Shown in pieces: positions 33,846-42,395 of a stretch of DNA of 64,000 nt (position 1 is the stretch's first letter; each line of letters starts with the position of its first letter). The notes beneath the pieces are model-generated. The model was not told the DNA's origin and did not search any database. It saw nothing but the letters and a program-made list of their open reading frames with translations. This stretch comes from Streptomyces sp. 2114.4. GTDB taxonomy: Bacteria > Actinomycetota > Actinomycetes > Streptomycetales > Streptomycetaceae. The position numbers were made by a program, and so were the translations under genes. The stretch covers positions 4,278,001 to 4,342,000 of the forward strand of contig NZ_FYEY01000001.1 of assembly GCF_900187385.1 (NCBI RefSeq), given 5' to 3'.

Positions 33846-34996
33846 TCGCCCTTGGCCATCTTCTTCTCGTCCTCGACCAGGCTCTGGGCATCCGACTCGA
33901 TGCCGGAACCCGCCCCGTAGACACCCGTGTTCAAGCCCGTGTCCACCACGTTCCTGAACGTGCTGTCGGCGAGCTTGCCCCGGTCGCTGAGGTTTTCGCC
34001 GCCGAGACTCCCGTGCTGCTCCAGAGCGTGGTGGACACCGTGATTCTGGGCGTTTCCGAGCCCACCGGTGAGGGCATTCGTCCCCGCGTCCCATGCGCTG
34101 GTCGACCCGTCCTTGCCGGACCAGACGTCCGCCGTGAGCCCGCCTGCCACATTGCCGGCCGCGCCGTTCACGGTGGTGCCGAGCAGGCCGTCCCCTCTCA
34201 GCATCCGGCCGGCCACCCCGGTCGCGCCCGCGGCGTCCGCCAGCGTCGCGCTGCCTCCGGCGAACAGCGCCGTCCCGAGCGCGGCTCGGCTGCCGCCTAC
34301 GAGGTCGTCCCCGACCGTCACCCGCTGTCCGGTGACCGCCTGGTTCAGCATCGAGCTGGCCGAGTCGGCGACGAAGTTCGTCGCGAAGCCCTCCCCGGTC
34401 TTCGTGGCGAACCTGGCGCTGAGCCGGGCCACCGTGGAGAGCATCTTCTCCAGCGTCGCCGCGGTCTCGGCGCTGAGCCCGGCGAAGCGCTCCAGCAGGG
34501 CCGCCACCTTCTCGGCCGCCGAGGTGAACAGCTTGACCAGGTCCACGATCTTGGCGACCTTCGCGGCAACGGCCGTATTGGCGACGAGGTCGGAGAGGAA
34601 TCCGGTGAAGGCGGACAGTGCGGCACCGAGCACTTCCATCTCGGCGATCTGGACGCAGATATCGATGATCTCTTCATTGATTTTGTCGATCTCATCGGCG
34701 AAGTTCCGCAACCCGTCGGCGACACGGTGGAAATTTTTCGCGGCGTCGGTGAGGGTCTTCTTCTGGTCCTGCCAGTGCTTCTCGAAGGCATCGTGGGCCG
34801 CACCGTGCCAGCCCTGCTTGTCGACACCCGCGACGGCGCGGTCGAGGACCCGTACGGCCCCGGTCAGTTCGGTGCCCATGGAGTCCCAACCACGGGCGAT
34901 CGAACGGAGCGTGTCGCCGTTGCCTCCGGGAAGATCTACACCGAATGCCTGAAGGATCTCAAGGACCTTGCCGTCGATCCAGCTGTTGACGCTCAC
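33842..34996 (-). CDS. WXG-domain type VII secretion-like protein without toxin domain
   Basis: 384 residues. N-terminal WXG100-like hairpin (W27-D..., W63-H-G-A-A-H-D-A-F-E-K-H-W; about 1-110), then a helical region with hydrophobic stretches (EVLGALSAFTGFLSDLVAN-like and V-A-K-I-V-D-L-V-K-L-F), then a Gly/Ala-rich, low-charge segment (T-A-L-F-A-G-G-S-A-T-L-A-D-A-A-G). The C-terminus has a D-W/V-rich repeat-like part and ends E-D-E-K-K-M-A-K-G-E. Polymorphic toxins have this N-terminus but end in an enzymatic toxin domain, which I do not see here. The GTG start is 1 nt after the upstream gene's stop. Confidence 0.72.
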   Translation of the reverse strand: MSVNSWIDGKVLEILQAFGVDLPGGNGDTLRSIARGWDSMGTELTGAVRVLDRAVAGVDKQGWHGAAHDAFEKHWQDQKKTLTDAAKNFHRVADGLRNFADEIDKINEEIIDICVQIAEMEVLGAALSAFTGFLSDLVANTAVAAKVAKIVDLVKLFTSAAEKVAALLERFAGLSAETAATLEKMLSTVARLSARFATKTGEGFATNFVADSASSMLNQAVTGQRVTVGDDLVGGSRAALGTALFAGGSATLADAAGATGVAGRMLRGDGLLGTTVNGAAGNVAGGLTADVWSGKDGSTSAWDAGTNALTGGLGNAQNHGVHHALEQHGSLGGENLSDRGKLADSTFRNVVDTGLNTGVYGAGSGIESDAQSLVEDEKKMAKGE

Positions 34997-34997
34997 C

Positions 34998-35327
34998 TCA
35001 GGCCCCCTGGTACCGGGGCACGGACCGCAGGTGGCCGATGGCGGCCTGGTCCGCGTCCTGATAGCGGGAGGCGTTGATCCGCAGCCGGTCAGCGTCGCTC
35101 TTGAGTACGTCGGGAAGGTGCCCCAGCGCCTTGACGGTGCTGCTCAGCAGCTTCTGATACTTCTCCGTGGCGCCGTCACAGGCACCGAGGATGCCGAATG
35201 CCTCTCCGACCTCCGACGCCGTCGCCGTGAACGTATGGATCGGGACGGCCAGGCCCTTCGCTTCCCGGTCGAATGTGCCCGCCAGTTCCGTCAGCACCGT
35301 GGGATCGACACCGAACTGCCCGCTCAT
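34998..35327 (-). CDS. EspC/ESX-like type VII secretion target
   Basis: 109 residues of the small helical type: V-D-P-T-V-L-T-E-L-A-G-T-F-D-R-E-A-K-G-L-A, then I-L-G-A-C-D-G-A-T-E-K-Y-Q-K-L-L, ending R-Y-Q-D-A-D-Q-A-A-I. Fits EspC/DUF2580-style partners of ESX substrates. GGGGGAAG precedes the ATG. First gene of a three-gene coupled cassette with the WXG protein and a two-helix membrane protein. No EccC ATPase or other secretion machinery lies in the window. Confidence 0.75.
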   Translation of the reverse strand: MSGQFGVDPTVLTELAGTFDREAKGLAVPIHTFTATASEVGEAFGILGACDGATEKYQKLLSSTVKALGHLPDVLKSDADRLRINASRYQDADQAAIGHLRSVPRYQGA

Positions 35328-35777
35328 CCTGCTTCCCCCTGTTCGCGTACACACAAGGCTTCAGTGGTACGTCGGGAAGCAGTCACTGAAAAGGACCTTA
35401 ACGAGTTCGGAGTGCGCAATTGGCATGCCTTTTAACTCCATGGACCCACCCGGATCCGGACATGACCAAATCCGGGCACGACCATTGCGGAATGCGGCCC
35501 TGGCCGACGGCGTGCCGGCGAGCGCGGCTGGAAGCGGAGCCGACGCCGATGCCGCACTCGGCTCCGCCATCCCGTACGTGATCCAGTGGCAGGCCGCAGC
35601 CGGCAGATGGCGGCGCCGGCCGGCTGAGCTGCCGCCCAGGGGCCCGGTACTCCTCGATTCGATCGGCCACGCTGCGCACGGACGTCGACTACCGCGCTTC
35701 ACGTTTTCGAGCAGGAGCAGGAATGACTCTCGATCGGGGAGACAGGGACCAGGGCGGAGAGCCGAGACGCAGAACCG
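35328..35777. other. Gene-free region beside tRNA-Ser
   Basis: 450 bp with no ORF that looks coding; codon position bias is weak in all frames. It lies at the 3' side of tRNA-Ser, the usual insertion side for integrative elements, but no integrase fragment or tRNA 3'-end duplicate was noticed. Confidence 0.4.
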
Positions 35778-35811
35778 CGAAGGGCCCCACCGCAAGCGGT
35801 GGGGCCCTTCG
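35778..35811 (-). terminator. Terminator of tRNA-Ser
   Basis: A perfect 14-bp stem (CGAAGGGCCCCACC) with loop GCAAGC, 21 bp past the tRNA 3' end in its reading direction. Confidence 0.8.
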
Positions 35812-35832
35812 ACGTTGTGCCCGGTGAGGCAC

Positions 35833-35920
35833 TGGCGGAGGATACGAGATTCGAACTCGTGAGGGGTTGCCCCCAACACGCTTTCCAAGCGTGCGCCCTA
35901 GGCCACTAGGCGAATCCTCC
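35833..35920 (-). tRNA. tRNA-Ser(GGA)
   Basis: Cloverleaf on the minus strand: acceptor GGAGGAT/ATCCTCC, D-loop C-C-T-A-G-T-G-G-C-C-T-A, anticodon stem CACGC with loop TTGGAAA (anticodon GGA, reading UCC/UCU), long class II variable arm TTGGGGGCAACCCC, T-arm with GTTCGAATC, discriminator G and encoded CCA. The long variable arm is typical of serine tRNAs. Confidence 0.97.
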
Positions 35921-36050
35921 GCCGCAAACAATACAAGACGTTGGGGAGTGCTCGCGACCATGATCGTGGGGAGGGGGTCGGAGGGGGAGGGGAGCGGGTC
36001 CGGGGTGGGGTGTGGGTTCGTTTCCCGGGCGGGGGATCCGCTACTGTGGT

Positions 36051-36146
36051 GCGCAGCCCCTCACGTGGCGCTATCTGACTGAACTCCCCCAGGGCCGGAA
36101 GGCAGCAAGGGTAGGTCGGCTCTGGCGGGTGCGTGGGGGGCGCTTG
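36051..36146 (+). ncRNA. ffs: Small SRP RNA (4.5S)
   Basis: Contains the universal SRP domain IV core GGCCGGAAGGCAGCAAGGG flanked by complementary arms, closed by GCCCC-T-CACG at the 5' side and CGTG-G-GGGGC at the 3' side. Works with Ffh in co-translational targeting of membrane proteins. Ends are judged from the closing stem and may be off by several bases. It lies directly before dnaX, as I recall for other streptomycetes. Confidence 0.95.
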
Positions 36147-36195
36147 CGTTTACGGGGCCCGTCGGTTGTCAGTGCGGCCCGATATCGTCGTATGC

Positions 36196-38799
36196 GTGTC
36201 GTCCCTTGCGCTGTACCGCCGCTACCGCCCCGAGACCTTCGCCGAGGTCATCGGGCAAGAGCACGTGACCGATCCGCTGCAGCAGGCACTGCGGAACAAC
36301 CGGGTCAATCACGCTTATTTGTTCAGTGGGCCGCGAGGTTGTGGCAAGACGACCAGTGCGCGGATCCTGGCGCGCTGCCTCAACTGTGAGGAAGGTCCCA
36401 CTCCCACGCCCTGCGGGACGTGCCAGTCCTGTCAGGACCTGGCCAGGAACGGCCGGGGCTCGATCGATGTGATCGAGATCGACGCGGCGTCGCACGGTGG
36501 CGTGGACGACGCCCGTGAGCTGCGGGAGAAGGCGTTCTTCGGGCCGGCCAGCAGCCGGTACAAGATCTACATCATCGATGAGGCGCACATGGTGACCTCG
36601 GCGGGCTTCAACGCCCTGCTGAAGGTCGTCGAGGAGCCGCCGGAGCATCTGAAGTTCATCTTCGCGACGACCGAGCCCGAGAAGGTCATCGGGACGATCC
36701 GCTCGCGTACGCACCACTACCCGTTCCGGCTGGTGCCGCCGGGGACCCTGCGGGAGTACCTGGGCGAGGTGTGCGGTCGGGAGGAGATCCCGGTCGAGGA
36801 CGGGGTGCTGCCGCTGGTGGTGCGCGCCGGGGCCGGGTCGGTGCGTGACTCGATGTCCGTGATGGACCAGCTGCTCGCCGGCGCCGGTGCGGACGGTGTG
36901 ACGTATGCCATGGCGACGGCATTGCTGGGGTACACCGACGGCTCGCTGCTGGATTCGATCGTGGAGGCGTTCGCCGCGGGGGACGGCGCAGCGGCCTTCG
37001 AGGTCGTGGACCGGGTCATCGAGGGCGGCAACGACCCGCGGCGTTTCGTCGCGGACCTGCTGGAGCGGCTGCGGGACCTGGTGATCCTGGCGGCGGTGCC
37101 GGACGCGGGGGAGAAGGGGCTGATCGACGCCCCCGTGGATGTGGTGGAGCGGATGACGGCGCAGGCGTCCGTCTTCGGGGCGGCCGAGCTGAGCCGGGCC
37201 GCCGATCTGGTCAATACGGGTCTGACGGAGATGCGCGGGGCGACCTCGCCGCGGCTGCAGCTGGAATTGATCTGTGCGCGGGTGCTGCTGCCCGCGGCGT
37301 ACGACGACGAGCGGTCGGTGCAGGCGCGGCTCGACCGCCTGGAGCGTGGCGCCGGTGCGGCGCTGCTGGGCGGCGGCGGGGCCGGTGGCATGAGCGGCGG
37401 TGCGGGCGCCGGGGGAGGCCCCGGGGCCGGGCCGGCGCCCGTGGTGGCGTCCGGTGGTGGGCCCGCGGCCGGATATGTACCGGGGCCGGAGGCTCATCCG
37501 GCGATGCCGGCGACCGGGCCGTCCGGACCGGCCGCACCGTCCGGGCCGGCCGCCGCGCGTGCCGCGGTGCGGGGCGCGGCGAACGGCGGTACGGCGGGCC
37601 CTGCGGGGGCTCCCCCTACTCCGGCTCCGTCCGCGCCGGCTCCGGCCGCCCCCGCAGTGTCCGGCGGAGAGCAGCAGTGGGGTGACAGCGGTGGCGGGGC
37701 GGCCCCGCAGGGCGGCCCGGCGTCCGCTCCGCAGGCCGAGGCGCAGGGCGGTGGCCGTGACGGCGCGGCAGCGCGCCCCGGAGCCTGGCCCGGGAGCACG
37801 GGCCGGGGCCCTGGCGGCGGCGCAACCCATGGCGGCGGAGCCAATGGAGGCGGCGGAGCCAGTGGGGGCGGCAATGGTCCCGGTGGCGGGCGGCAGCCCG
37901 GTGGGTGGCCCACGGCCGTGGCGCCGGGGCAGGGGGGCCAGGCGCCGCAGGGCGGGTCGCCCGCGCCCGCGCCTTCACCCGCGCCCGCACCCTCACCTTC
38001 GCCCGAGCCGGTGGCCGGCCCGCCCGCGCCGCCCGTATCCCAGCAGCCCCAGACCGGGGCCGCTCCGGGGGCGGCGCAGGGTGCCGCTCAGGTGCGGCAG
38101 ATGTGGCCGGACATCCTGGAGGCGGTGAAGGACCGCCGGCGTTTCACGTGGATCCTGCTGAGCCAGAACGCCCAGGTCTCCGGCTTCGACGGCACGACGC
38201 TCCAGATCGGCTTCCCCAATGCCGGCGCCCGCGACAGCTTCGCCAACGGCGGCAGCGAGGACGTCCTCAAGGACGTACTGGCCGAGCGGTTCCAGGTGCA
38301 GTGGCGGGTCGAGGCGATCGTCGACCCGTCGGGCGGGGCCAACCCGCCGGCCGGCGGCGCTCCCCGTAGTGGCGGTGGCGGCTTCGGCGGCGGAGGGGGC
38401 GGCGGCTTCGGCGGTGGGGCGACCGCCGCGTCCGAGCAGGGCGGACAGCAGTCCCCGCCCCAGCAGGGCGGCCCGTCGTCGCCCCCGTCGTCCGGGAGCC
38501 AGTACGGGCAGCACGGGCAGGGCGGCGGCGCGGCCGGTGGTGGCAGCGGCAGCGCCGGCGGCAGCCAGGGCGCGCGGATGGCGCGGGAGGCCGTCTCCCC
38601 GTCGGCGTCCGCGGGCGGCGGGCAGCCGGCGCCCCGGGCGGAGGCCTCCTACGTGCCGCCGGAGCCCCCGCCGACATCGATCGAGTACGACATGCCGGCC
38701 GAGGACGATCCCGACCTCGTCGACTCCGCGCTCAGCGGACACGACCTGATCGTCCGCGAACTCGGCGCGACCGTGGTGGAAGAGTTCAACAACGAGTAG
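36196..38799 (+). CDS. dnaX: DNA polymerase III subunits gamma/tau
   Basis: 867 residues; the clamp-loader ATPase. Walker A G45-P-R-G-C-G-K-T, zinc module Cys61, Cys64, Cys73, Cys76, Cys79, Walker B I-I-D-E-A-H-M, sensor region T-T-E-P-E-K-V. Residues about 390-640 and 710-840 are Gly/Ala/Pro/Gln-rich linkers, as usual in Streptomyces, around a tau C-terminal segment (VRQMWPDILEAVKDRRRFTW, I-L-L-S-Q-N-A-Q-V). GTG at 36196 gives the standard V/M-S-S-L-A-L-Y-R-R-Y-R-P start; GTG at 36172 would add eight residues. No good ribosome site, so possibly leaderless. Confidence 0.96.
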   Translation: MSSLALYRRYRPETFAEVIGQEHVTDPLQQALRNNRVNHAYLFSGPRGCGKTTSARILARCLNCEEGPTPTPCGTCQSCQDLARNGRGSIDVIEIDAASHGGVDDARELREKAFFGPASSRYKIYIIDEAHMVTSAGFNALLKVVEEPPEHLKFIFATTEPEKVIGTIRSRTHHYPFRLVPPGTLREYLGEVCGREEIPVEDGVLPLVVRAGAGSVRDSMSVMDQLLAGAGADGVTYAMATALLGYTDGSLLDSIVEAFAAGDGAAAFEVVDRVIEGGNDPRRFVADLLERLRDLVILAAVPDAGEKGLIDAPVDVVERMTAQASVFGAAELSRAADLVNTGLTEMRGATSPRLQLELICARVLLPAAYDDERSVQARLDRLERGAGAALLGGGGAGGMSGGAGAGGGPGAGPAPVVASGGGPAAGYVPGPEAHPAMPATGPSGPAAPSGPAAARAAVRGAANGGTAGPAGAPPTPAPSAPAPAAPAVSGGEQQWGDSGGGAAPQGGPASAPQAEAQGGGRDGAAARPGAWPGSTGRGPGGGATHGGGANGGGGASGGGNGPGGGRQPGGWPTAVAPGQGGQAPQGGSPAPAPSPAPAPSPSPEPVAGPPAPPVSQQPQTGAAPGAAQGAAQVRQMWPDILEAVKDRRRFTWILLSQNAQVSGFDGTTLQIGFPNAGARDSFANGGSEDVLKDVLAERFQVQWRVEAIVDPSGGANPPAGGAPRSGGGGFGGGGGGGFGGGATAASEQGGQQSPPQQGGPSSPPSSGSQYGQHGQGGGAAGGGSGSAGGSQGARMAREAVSPSASAGGGQPAPRAEASYVPPEPPPTSIEYDMPAEDDPDLVDSALSGHDLIVRELGATVVEEFNNE

Positions 38800-39143
38800 T
38801 CGAGTGGGGGAAGAGTGCAACAACACGTGGGCGTGCAGCAGCAGCAAGTGGTCACGTAACAACGAGCGGTTTTGTAGCAGCGAGTGGTCGTGTAGCGGCA
38901 GCGAGTGGATGAGCGGGAAGGCCCAACGGGAGGGGGCTTCCACGGTGCGTAGCCGGCTCGGCGGCACCGCGTAGGCAGCGCGGCGGTGCGCGGGCAAGTC
39001 CGGGGTGCGGGGCCGGAGAACGGGTAAGCGGGCGTACACCAGGCGTACACCCGTGCTCCTCCCTACGGCGTAGGGCGCGGGGCCCGTGAAACACGTAGGC
39101 TCGGGCTACCGCACAAACGTTGTCGTATGGCAGGAGTCACGTC
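38800..39143. other. Gene-free spacer between dnaX and ybaB
   Basis: 344 bp rich in imperfect repeats of GCAGCGAGTGG and CAACAACGAG type (38810-38910). No gene or strong terminator. The 3' part must carry the promoter of the ybaB-recR genes. Confidence 0.4.
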
Positions 39144-39494
39144 GTGATCCCCGGTGGTCAGCCCAATATGCAGCAGCTGCTTCAGCAGGCCCAGAAGATG
39201 CAGCAGGACCTCGCGGCCGCCCAGCAGGAGCTCGCGGAGACACCCGTCGAGGGTTCCGCGGGCGGCGGCCTGGTCAAGGTCACGGTGACCGGCTCCGGTG
39301 AACTCACGGGCCTGGTCATCGACCCCAAGGCGGTCGACACCGACTCCGCCGAGGAGACGGCCGAGACGATCGCCGACCTCGTGCTGGCCGCGGTCCGCGA
39401 TGCCAACGCCAGTGCCCAGCAGCTCCAGCAGCAGAAGCTCGGTCCGCTCGCCCAGGGTCTGGGCGGTGGCGGAATCCCGGGTCTCCCCTTCTGA
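39144..39494 (+). CDS. YbaB/EbfC nucleoid-associated protein
   Basis: 116 residues: N-terminal coiled segment N-M-Q-Q-L-L-Q-Q-A-Q-K-M-Q-Q-D-L, the domain V-E-G-S-A-G-G-G-L-V-K-V-T-V-T-G-S-G-E-L, and a Q-rich C-terminus. Binds DNA as a dimer. GTG with AGGAG 8 nt upstream. The dnaX-ybaB-recR order is widely conserved and links it to replication and repair. Confidence 0.95.
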   Translation: MIPGGQPNMQQLLQQAQKMQQDLAAAQQELAETPVEGSAGGGLVKVTVTGSGELTGLVIDPKAVDTDSAEETAETIADLVLAAVRDANASAQQLQQQKLGPLAQGLGGGGIPGLPF

Positions 39495-39545
39495 GGAGTA
39501 GCCAACTAGCGTACGCATCACGGCAGAAGAGAAAGAAGACGTTCC

Positions 39546-40145
39546 GTGTACGAAGGCGTGGTCCAGGACCTGATCGATGAGTTGGGCAGGCTGCCCGGCG
39601 TCGGTCCCAAGAGCGCGCAGCGGATCGCCTTCCACATTCTTCAGGCCGAGCCCACCGATGTCCGCCGGCTCGCGAATGCGCTGATGGAGGTCAAGGCGAA
39701 GGTCCGGTTCTGCGGCACCTGCGGCAATGTGGCGCAGGAGGAGCAGTGCCGGGTCTGCCTGGACCCGAGGCGTGATCCGGCGGTCATCTGCGTCGTGGAG
39801 GAGCCCAAGGACGTCGTGGCGATCGAGCGGACGCGTGAGTTCCGCGGTCGCTACCACGTCCTCGGGGGTGCGATCAGCCCGATCGAGGGCGTGGGACCCG
39901 ACGACCTCCGGATCAGGGAACTGCTGGCCAGGCTCGCGGACGGCACCGTCACCGAGCTGATTCTGGCCACCGACCCGAATCTCGAGGGCGAGGCCACGGC
40001 CACGTATCTGGCCCGCATGATCAAACCCATGGGCCTGAGAGTGACGCGGCTGGCGAGCGGTCTGCCGGTCGGAGGCGATCTGGAGTACGCGGACGAGGTC
40101 ACGCTCGGGCGGGCCTTCGAAGGGAGGAGACTTCTCGATGTCTGA
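39546..40145 (+). CDS. recR: Recombination mediator RecR
   Basis: 199 residues. Helix-hairpin-helix L-P-G-V-G-P-K-S-A-Q-R, zinc finger C56-x2-C59-x8-C68-x2-C71, then the Toprim domain (V-V-E-E-P-K-D-V-V-A-I-E, A-T-D-P-N-L-E-G-E-A-T). Loads RecA with RecF/RecO at gaps. Starts with GTG; overlaps the next gene by 8 bp. Confidence 0.97.
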   Translation: MYEGVVQDLIDELGRLPGVGPKSAQRIAFHILQAEPTDVRRLANALMEVKAKVRFCGTCGNVAQEEQCRVCLDPRRDPAVICVVEEPKDVVAIERTREFRGRYHVLGGAISPIEGVGPDDLRIRELLARLADGTVTELILATDPNLEGEATATYLARMIKPMGLRVTRLASGLPVGGDLEYADEVTLGRAFEGRRLLDV

Positions 40146-40800
40146 TGCCACGCTGCACAACGCGACACAGGACCCGGACGACTTCGCCGTATCGATCTCC
40201 GACTCGGTCGAGAGTTTCATCGTCGCGGTGACGGAGGTCGCCAAGGGTGACGAACCGGACAGCGCGGTGCCCTTCCTGCTGCTGGAGATCTCCCAGCTGC
40301 TGCTCACCGGCGGCCGTCTGGGCGCCCACGAGGACTTCGTTCCCGACGAACGGTACGAGCCGGACACCGGCCCGGAGCCGGACGTCGACGAGCTGCGCGA
40401 GCGCTTCGCCGCCCTGCTCGACCCGGTGGACGTCTACTCCGAGGTCTTCGATCCGTATGTGCCGCGTAGCGAGCCGGTCGCCAGCCGGATCTCCGACGAC
40501 CTGGCCGACATCATCACCGACCTGCGGCACGGCCTGGCGCACTACCGGGCGGGCCGGGTCAGCGAGGCCCTGTGGTGGTGGCAGTTCTCCTACCTGTCCA
40601 ACTGGGGCCCGACCGCCTCGGCCGCCCTGCGCGCGCTGCAGTCGCTGGTCGCCCACGTACGCCTCGACCAGCCGCTGGTCGAGCTGGACGGCCTGGACAC
40701 CGACAGCGGCGTCACCGGCGACGAGGAACGGCTCGCCGAGGAGGCCGGAAAGGTCATGGTGGCGGAGATCGCGGGGCCACTGGGGCTGCGGGGAATGTGA
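40138..40800 (+). CDS. DUF5063 protein
   Basis: 220 residues, acidic, mostly helical: D-F-A-V-S-I-S-D-S-V-E-S-F-I, F-L-L-L-E-I-S-Q-L-L-L-T-G-G-R-L, D-I-I-T-D-L-R-H-G-L, E-A-L-W-W-W-Q-F-S-Y-L-S-N-W-G. Annotated elsewhere as DUF5063; no known activity. Overlaps recR and is co-transcribed with it, so a repair-related role is conceivable but unproven. Confidence 0.9.
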   Translation: MSDATLHNATQDPDDFAVSISDSVESFIVAVTEVAKGDEPDSAVPFLLLEISQLLLTGGRLGAHEDFVPDERYEPDTGPEPDVDELRERFAALLDPVDVYSEVFDPYVPRSEPVASRISDDLADIITDLRHGLAHYRAGRVSEALWWWQFSYLSNWGPTASAALRALQSLVAHVRLDQPLVELDGLDTDSGVTGDEERLAEEAGKVMVAEIAGPLGLRGM

Positions 40801-40940
40801 GCCGGGGGCGTCCGCCCCGTGGGTCTCTTCGCCGTGGCCGGAGCTTGTGACCTGGGTTACGTTTTCGTGTGTACTGCCCAGAAGCGGGCATGTGCTCGCC
40901 GAGCGGGCGCGACGGTGCGCCTTGTGGAGCCGCCTCGGGA

Positions 40941-40986
40941 CGTGAGAACTCACGGGACAGGTGATCACGGTGAAAATCCGTGATCA
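40941..40986 (+). promoter_or_regulatory. Two adjacent hairpins in the aspartokinase leader
   Basis: In the 323-bp gap before ask lie CGTGAG-AA-CTCACG (40941-40954) and, 7 bp on, TGATCACGG-TGAAAAT-CCGTGATCA (40962-40986, 9-bp perfect stem). No T-run follows. They may be operators, or part of the leader RNA of ask-asd; no lysine-riboswitch core was recognised. Confidence 0.5.
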
Positions 40987-41123
40987 ACCAGTGAGTCGCA
41001 TGTCTCACGATGTGGTATCAGCAGGGCGGATTCCGCTTGCTCGTTAGACTGAGCCGACCGCAGTACCCCCATTTCCGGGGGTCCGGGAGGAAACTCCCGA
41101 TGAGACAGTTGCGAGGAGCGCAC

Positions 41124-42395
41124 GTGGGCCTTGTCGTGCAGAAGTACGGCGGCTCATCCGTTGCGGATGCCGAGGGCATCAAGCGCGTTGCCAAGCGAGT
41201 CGTCGAAGCCAAGAAGAACGGCAACCAGGTTGTCGTGGTGGTTTCGGCGATGGGCGACACGACGGACGAGCTGATCGATCTCGCGCAGGAAGTGTCCCCG
41301 ATCCCGTCGGGGCGCGAGTTCGACATGCTGCTGACCGCCGGAGAGCGGATCTCCATGGCCCTGCTGGCGATGGCGATCAAAAACCTCGGTCACGAGGCGC
41401 AGTCCTTCACCGGTAGCCAGGCAGGCGTCATCACCGATTCCGTGCACAACAAGGCACGGATCATCGACGTCACGCCGGGCCGCATCAAGACCTCCGTCGA
41501 CGAGGGCAATATCGCCATCGTCGCCGGATTCCAGGGTGTGTCCCAGGACAAGAAGGACATCACGACGCTGGGGCGCGGTGGGTCGGACACGACCGCCGTC
41601 GCGCTGGCGGCCGCCCTGGACGCCGATGTCTGTGAGATCTACACCGATGTGGACGGTGTCTTCACCGCCGACCCCCGGGTCGTGAAGAAGGCCCGGAAGA
41701 TCGACTGGATCTCCTTCGAGGACATGCTGGAGCTGGCCAGCTCCGGATCCAAGGTGCTGCTGCACCGCTGCGTCGAGTACGCACGCCGTTACAACATCCC
41801 GATCCACGTCCGCTCCTCGTTCTCGGGGCTGAAGGGCACATGGGTCAGCAACGAACCGCAAGGGGACCAGCCGATGGAGCAGGCAATCATCTCGGGCGTC
41901 GCACATGACACCTCCGAGGCGAAGGTCACGGTCGTCGGAGTCCCGGACAAGCCGGGCGAGGCCGCGCGCATCTTCCGTGCGATCGCGGACTCCGAGGTCA
42001 ACATCGACATGGTGGTGCAGAACGTCTCCGCCGCGTCGACCGGTCTGACCGACATCTCCTTCACGCTGCCCAAGGCCGAGGGCCGCAAGGCCGTCGCTGC
42101 CCTGGAGCGGACCCGTGCGGCGGTGGGCTTCGACTCGCTGCGTTACGACGACCAGATCGCGAAGATCTCGCTGGTCGGCGCGGGGATGAAGACCAACCCC
42201 GGGGTCACGGCGACGTTCTTCGAGGCGCTGTCGAACGCGGGCGTGAACATCGAGCTCATCTCGACCTCCGAGATCCGTATCTCGGTTGTCACCCGTGCCG
42301 ATGACGTCAACGAGGCTGTACGGGCCGTGCACACCGCCTTCGGTCTCGACACCGACAGTGACGAGGCCGTGGTCTATGGCGGCACCGGCCGATGA
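41124..42395 (+). CDS. ask: Aspartokinase
   Basis: 423 residues. First step from aspartate to lysine, threonine and methionine. Kinase motif V-Q-K-Y-G-G-S-S-V-A, then L-G-R-G-G-S-D-T-T-A, two C-terminal ACT domains (E-A-K-V-T-V-V-G-V-P-D-K-P-G and A-K-I-S-L-V-G-A-G-M-K-T-N-P-G) that sense lysine/threonine. GTG with GAGGAG 5 nt upstream; an in-frame ATG at 41100 adds eight residues. Overlaps asd by 4 bp (ATGA). Confidence 0.97.
   Translation: MGLVVQKYGGSSVADAEGIKRVAKRVVEAKKNGNQVVVVVSAMGDTTDELIDLAQEVSPIPSGREFDMLLTAGERISMALLAMAIKNLGHEAQSFTGSQAGVITDSVHNKARIIDVTPGRIKTSVDEGNIAIVAGFQGVSQDKKDITTLGRGGSDTTAVALAAALDADVCEIYTDVDGVFTADPRVVKKARKIDWISFEDMLELASSGSKVLLHRCVEYARRYNIPIHVRSSFSGLKGTWVSNEPQGDQPMEQAIISGVAHDTSEAKVTVVGVPDKPGEAARIFRAIADSEVNIDMVVQNVSAASTGLTDISFTLPKAEGRKAVAALERTRAAVGFDSLRYDDQIAKISLVGAGMKTNPGVTATFFEALSNAGVNIELISTSEIRISVVTRADDVNEAVRAVHTAFGLDTDSDEAVVYGGTGR
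41875..42395 (+). other. Internal start for aspartokinase beta subunit
   Basis: ATG at 41875 is preceded by AAGGGGA at 7-9 nt and begins just before the ACT domains (M-E-Q-A-I-I-S-G-V). Actinobacterial aspartokinases are known as alpha2beta2 enzymes with the beta chain made from an internal in-frame start; the site here fits that. Confidence 0.65.

Noticed and set aside
35778..35811. Hairpin considered as an attachment site beside tRNA-Ser
   Set aside because: It is a perfect 14-bp stem directly past the tRNA end, best explained as its terminator; no copy of the tRNA end was found.
35361..35888. ORFs running over tRNA-Ser and its left flank
   Set aside because: They include the tRNA itself and show no codon-position bias.
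37384..38086. Gly/Ala/Pro-rich region of dnaX as a possible frameshift or insertion
   Set aside because: Frame is continuous and such linkers are normal in Streptomyces DnaX.
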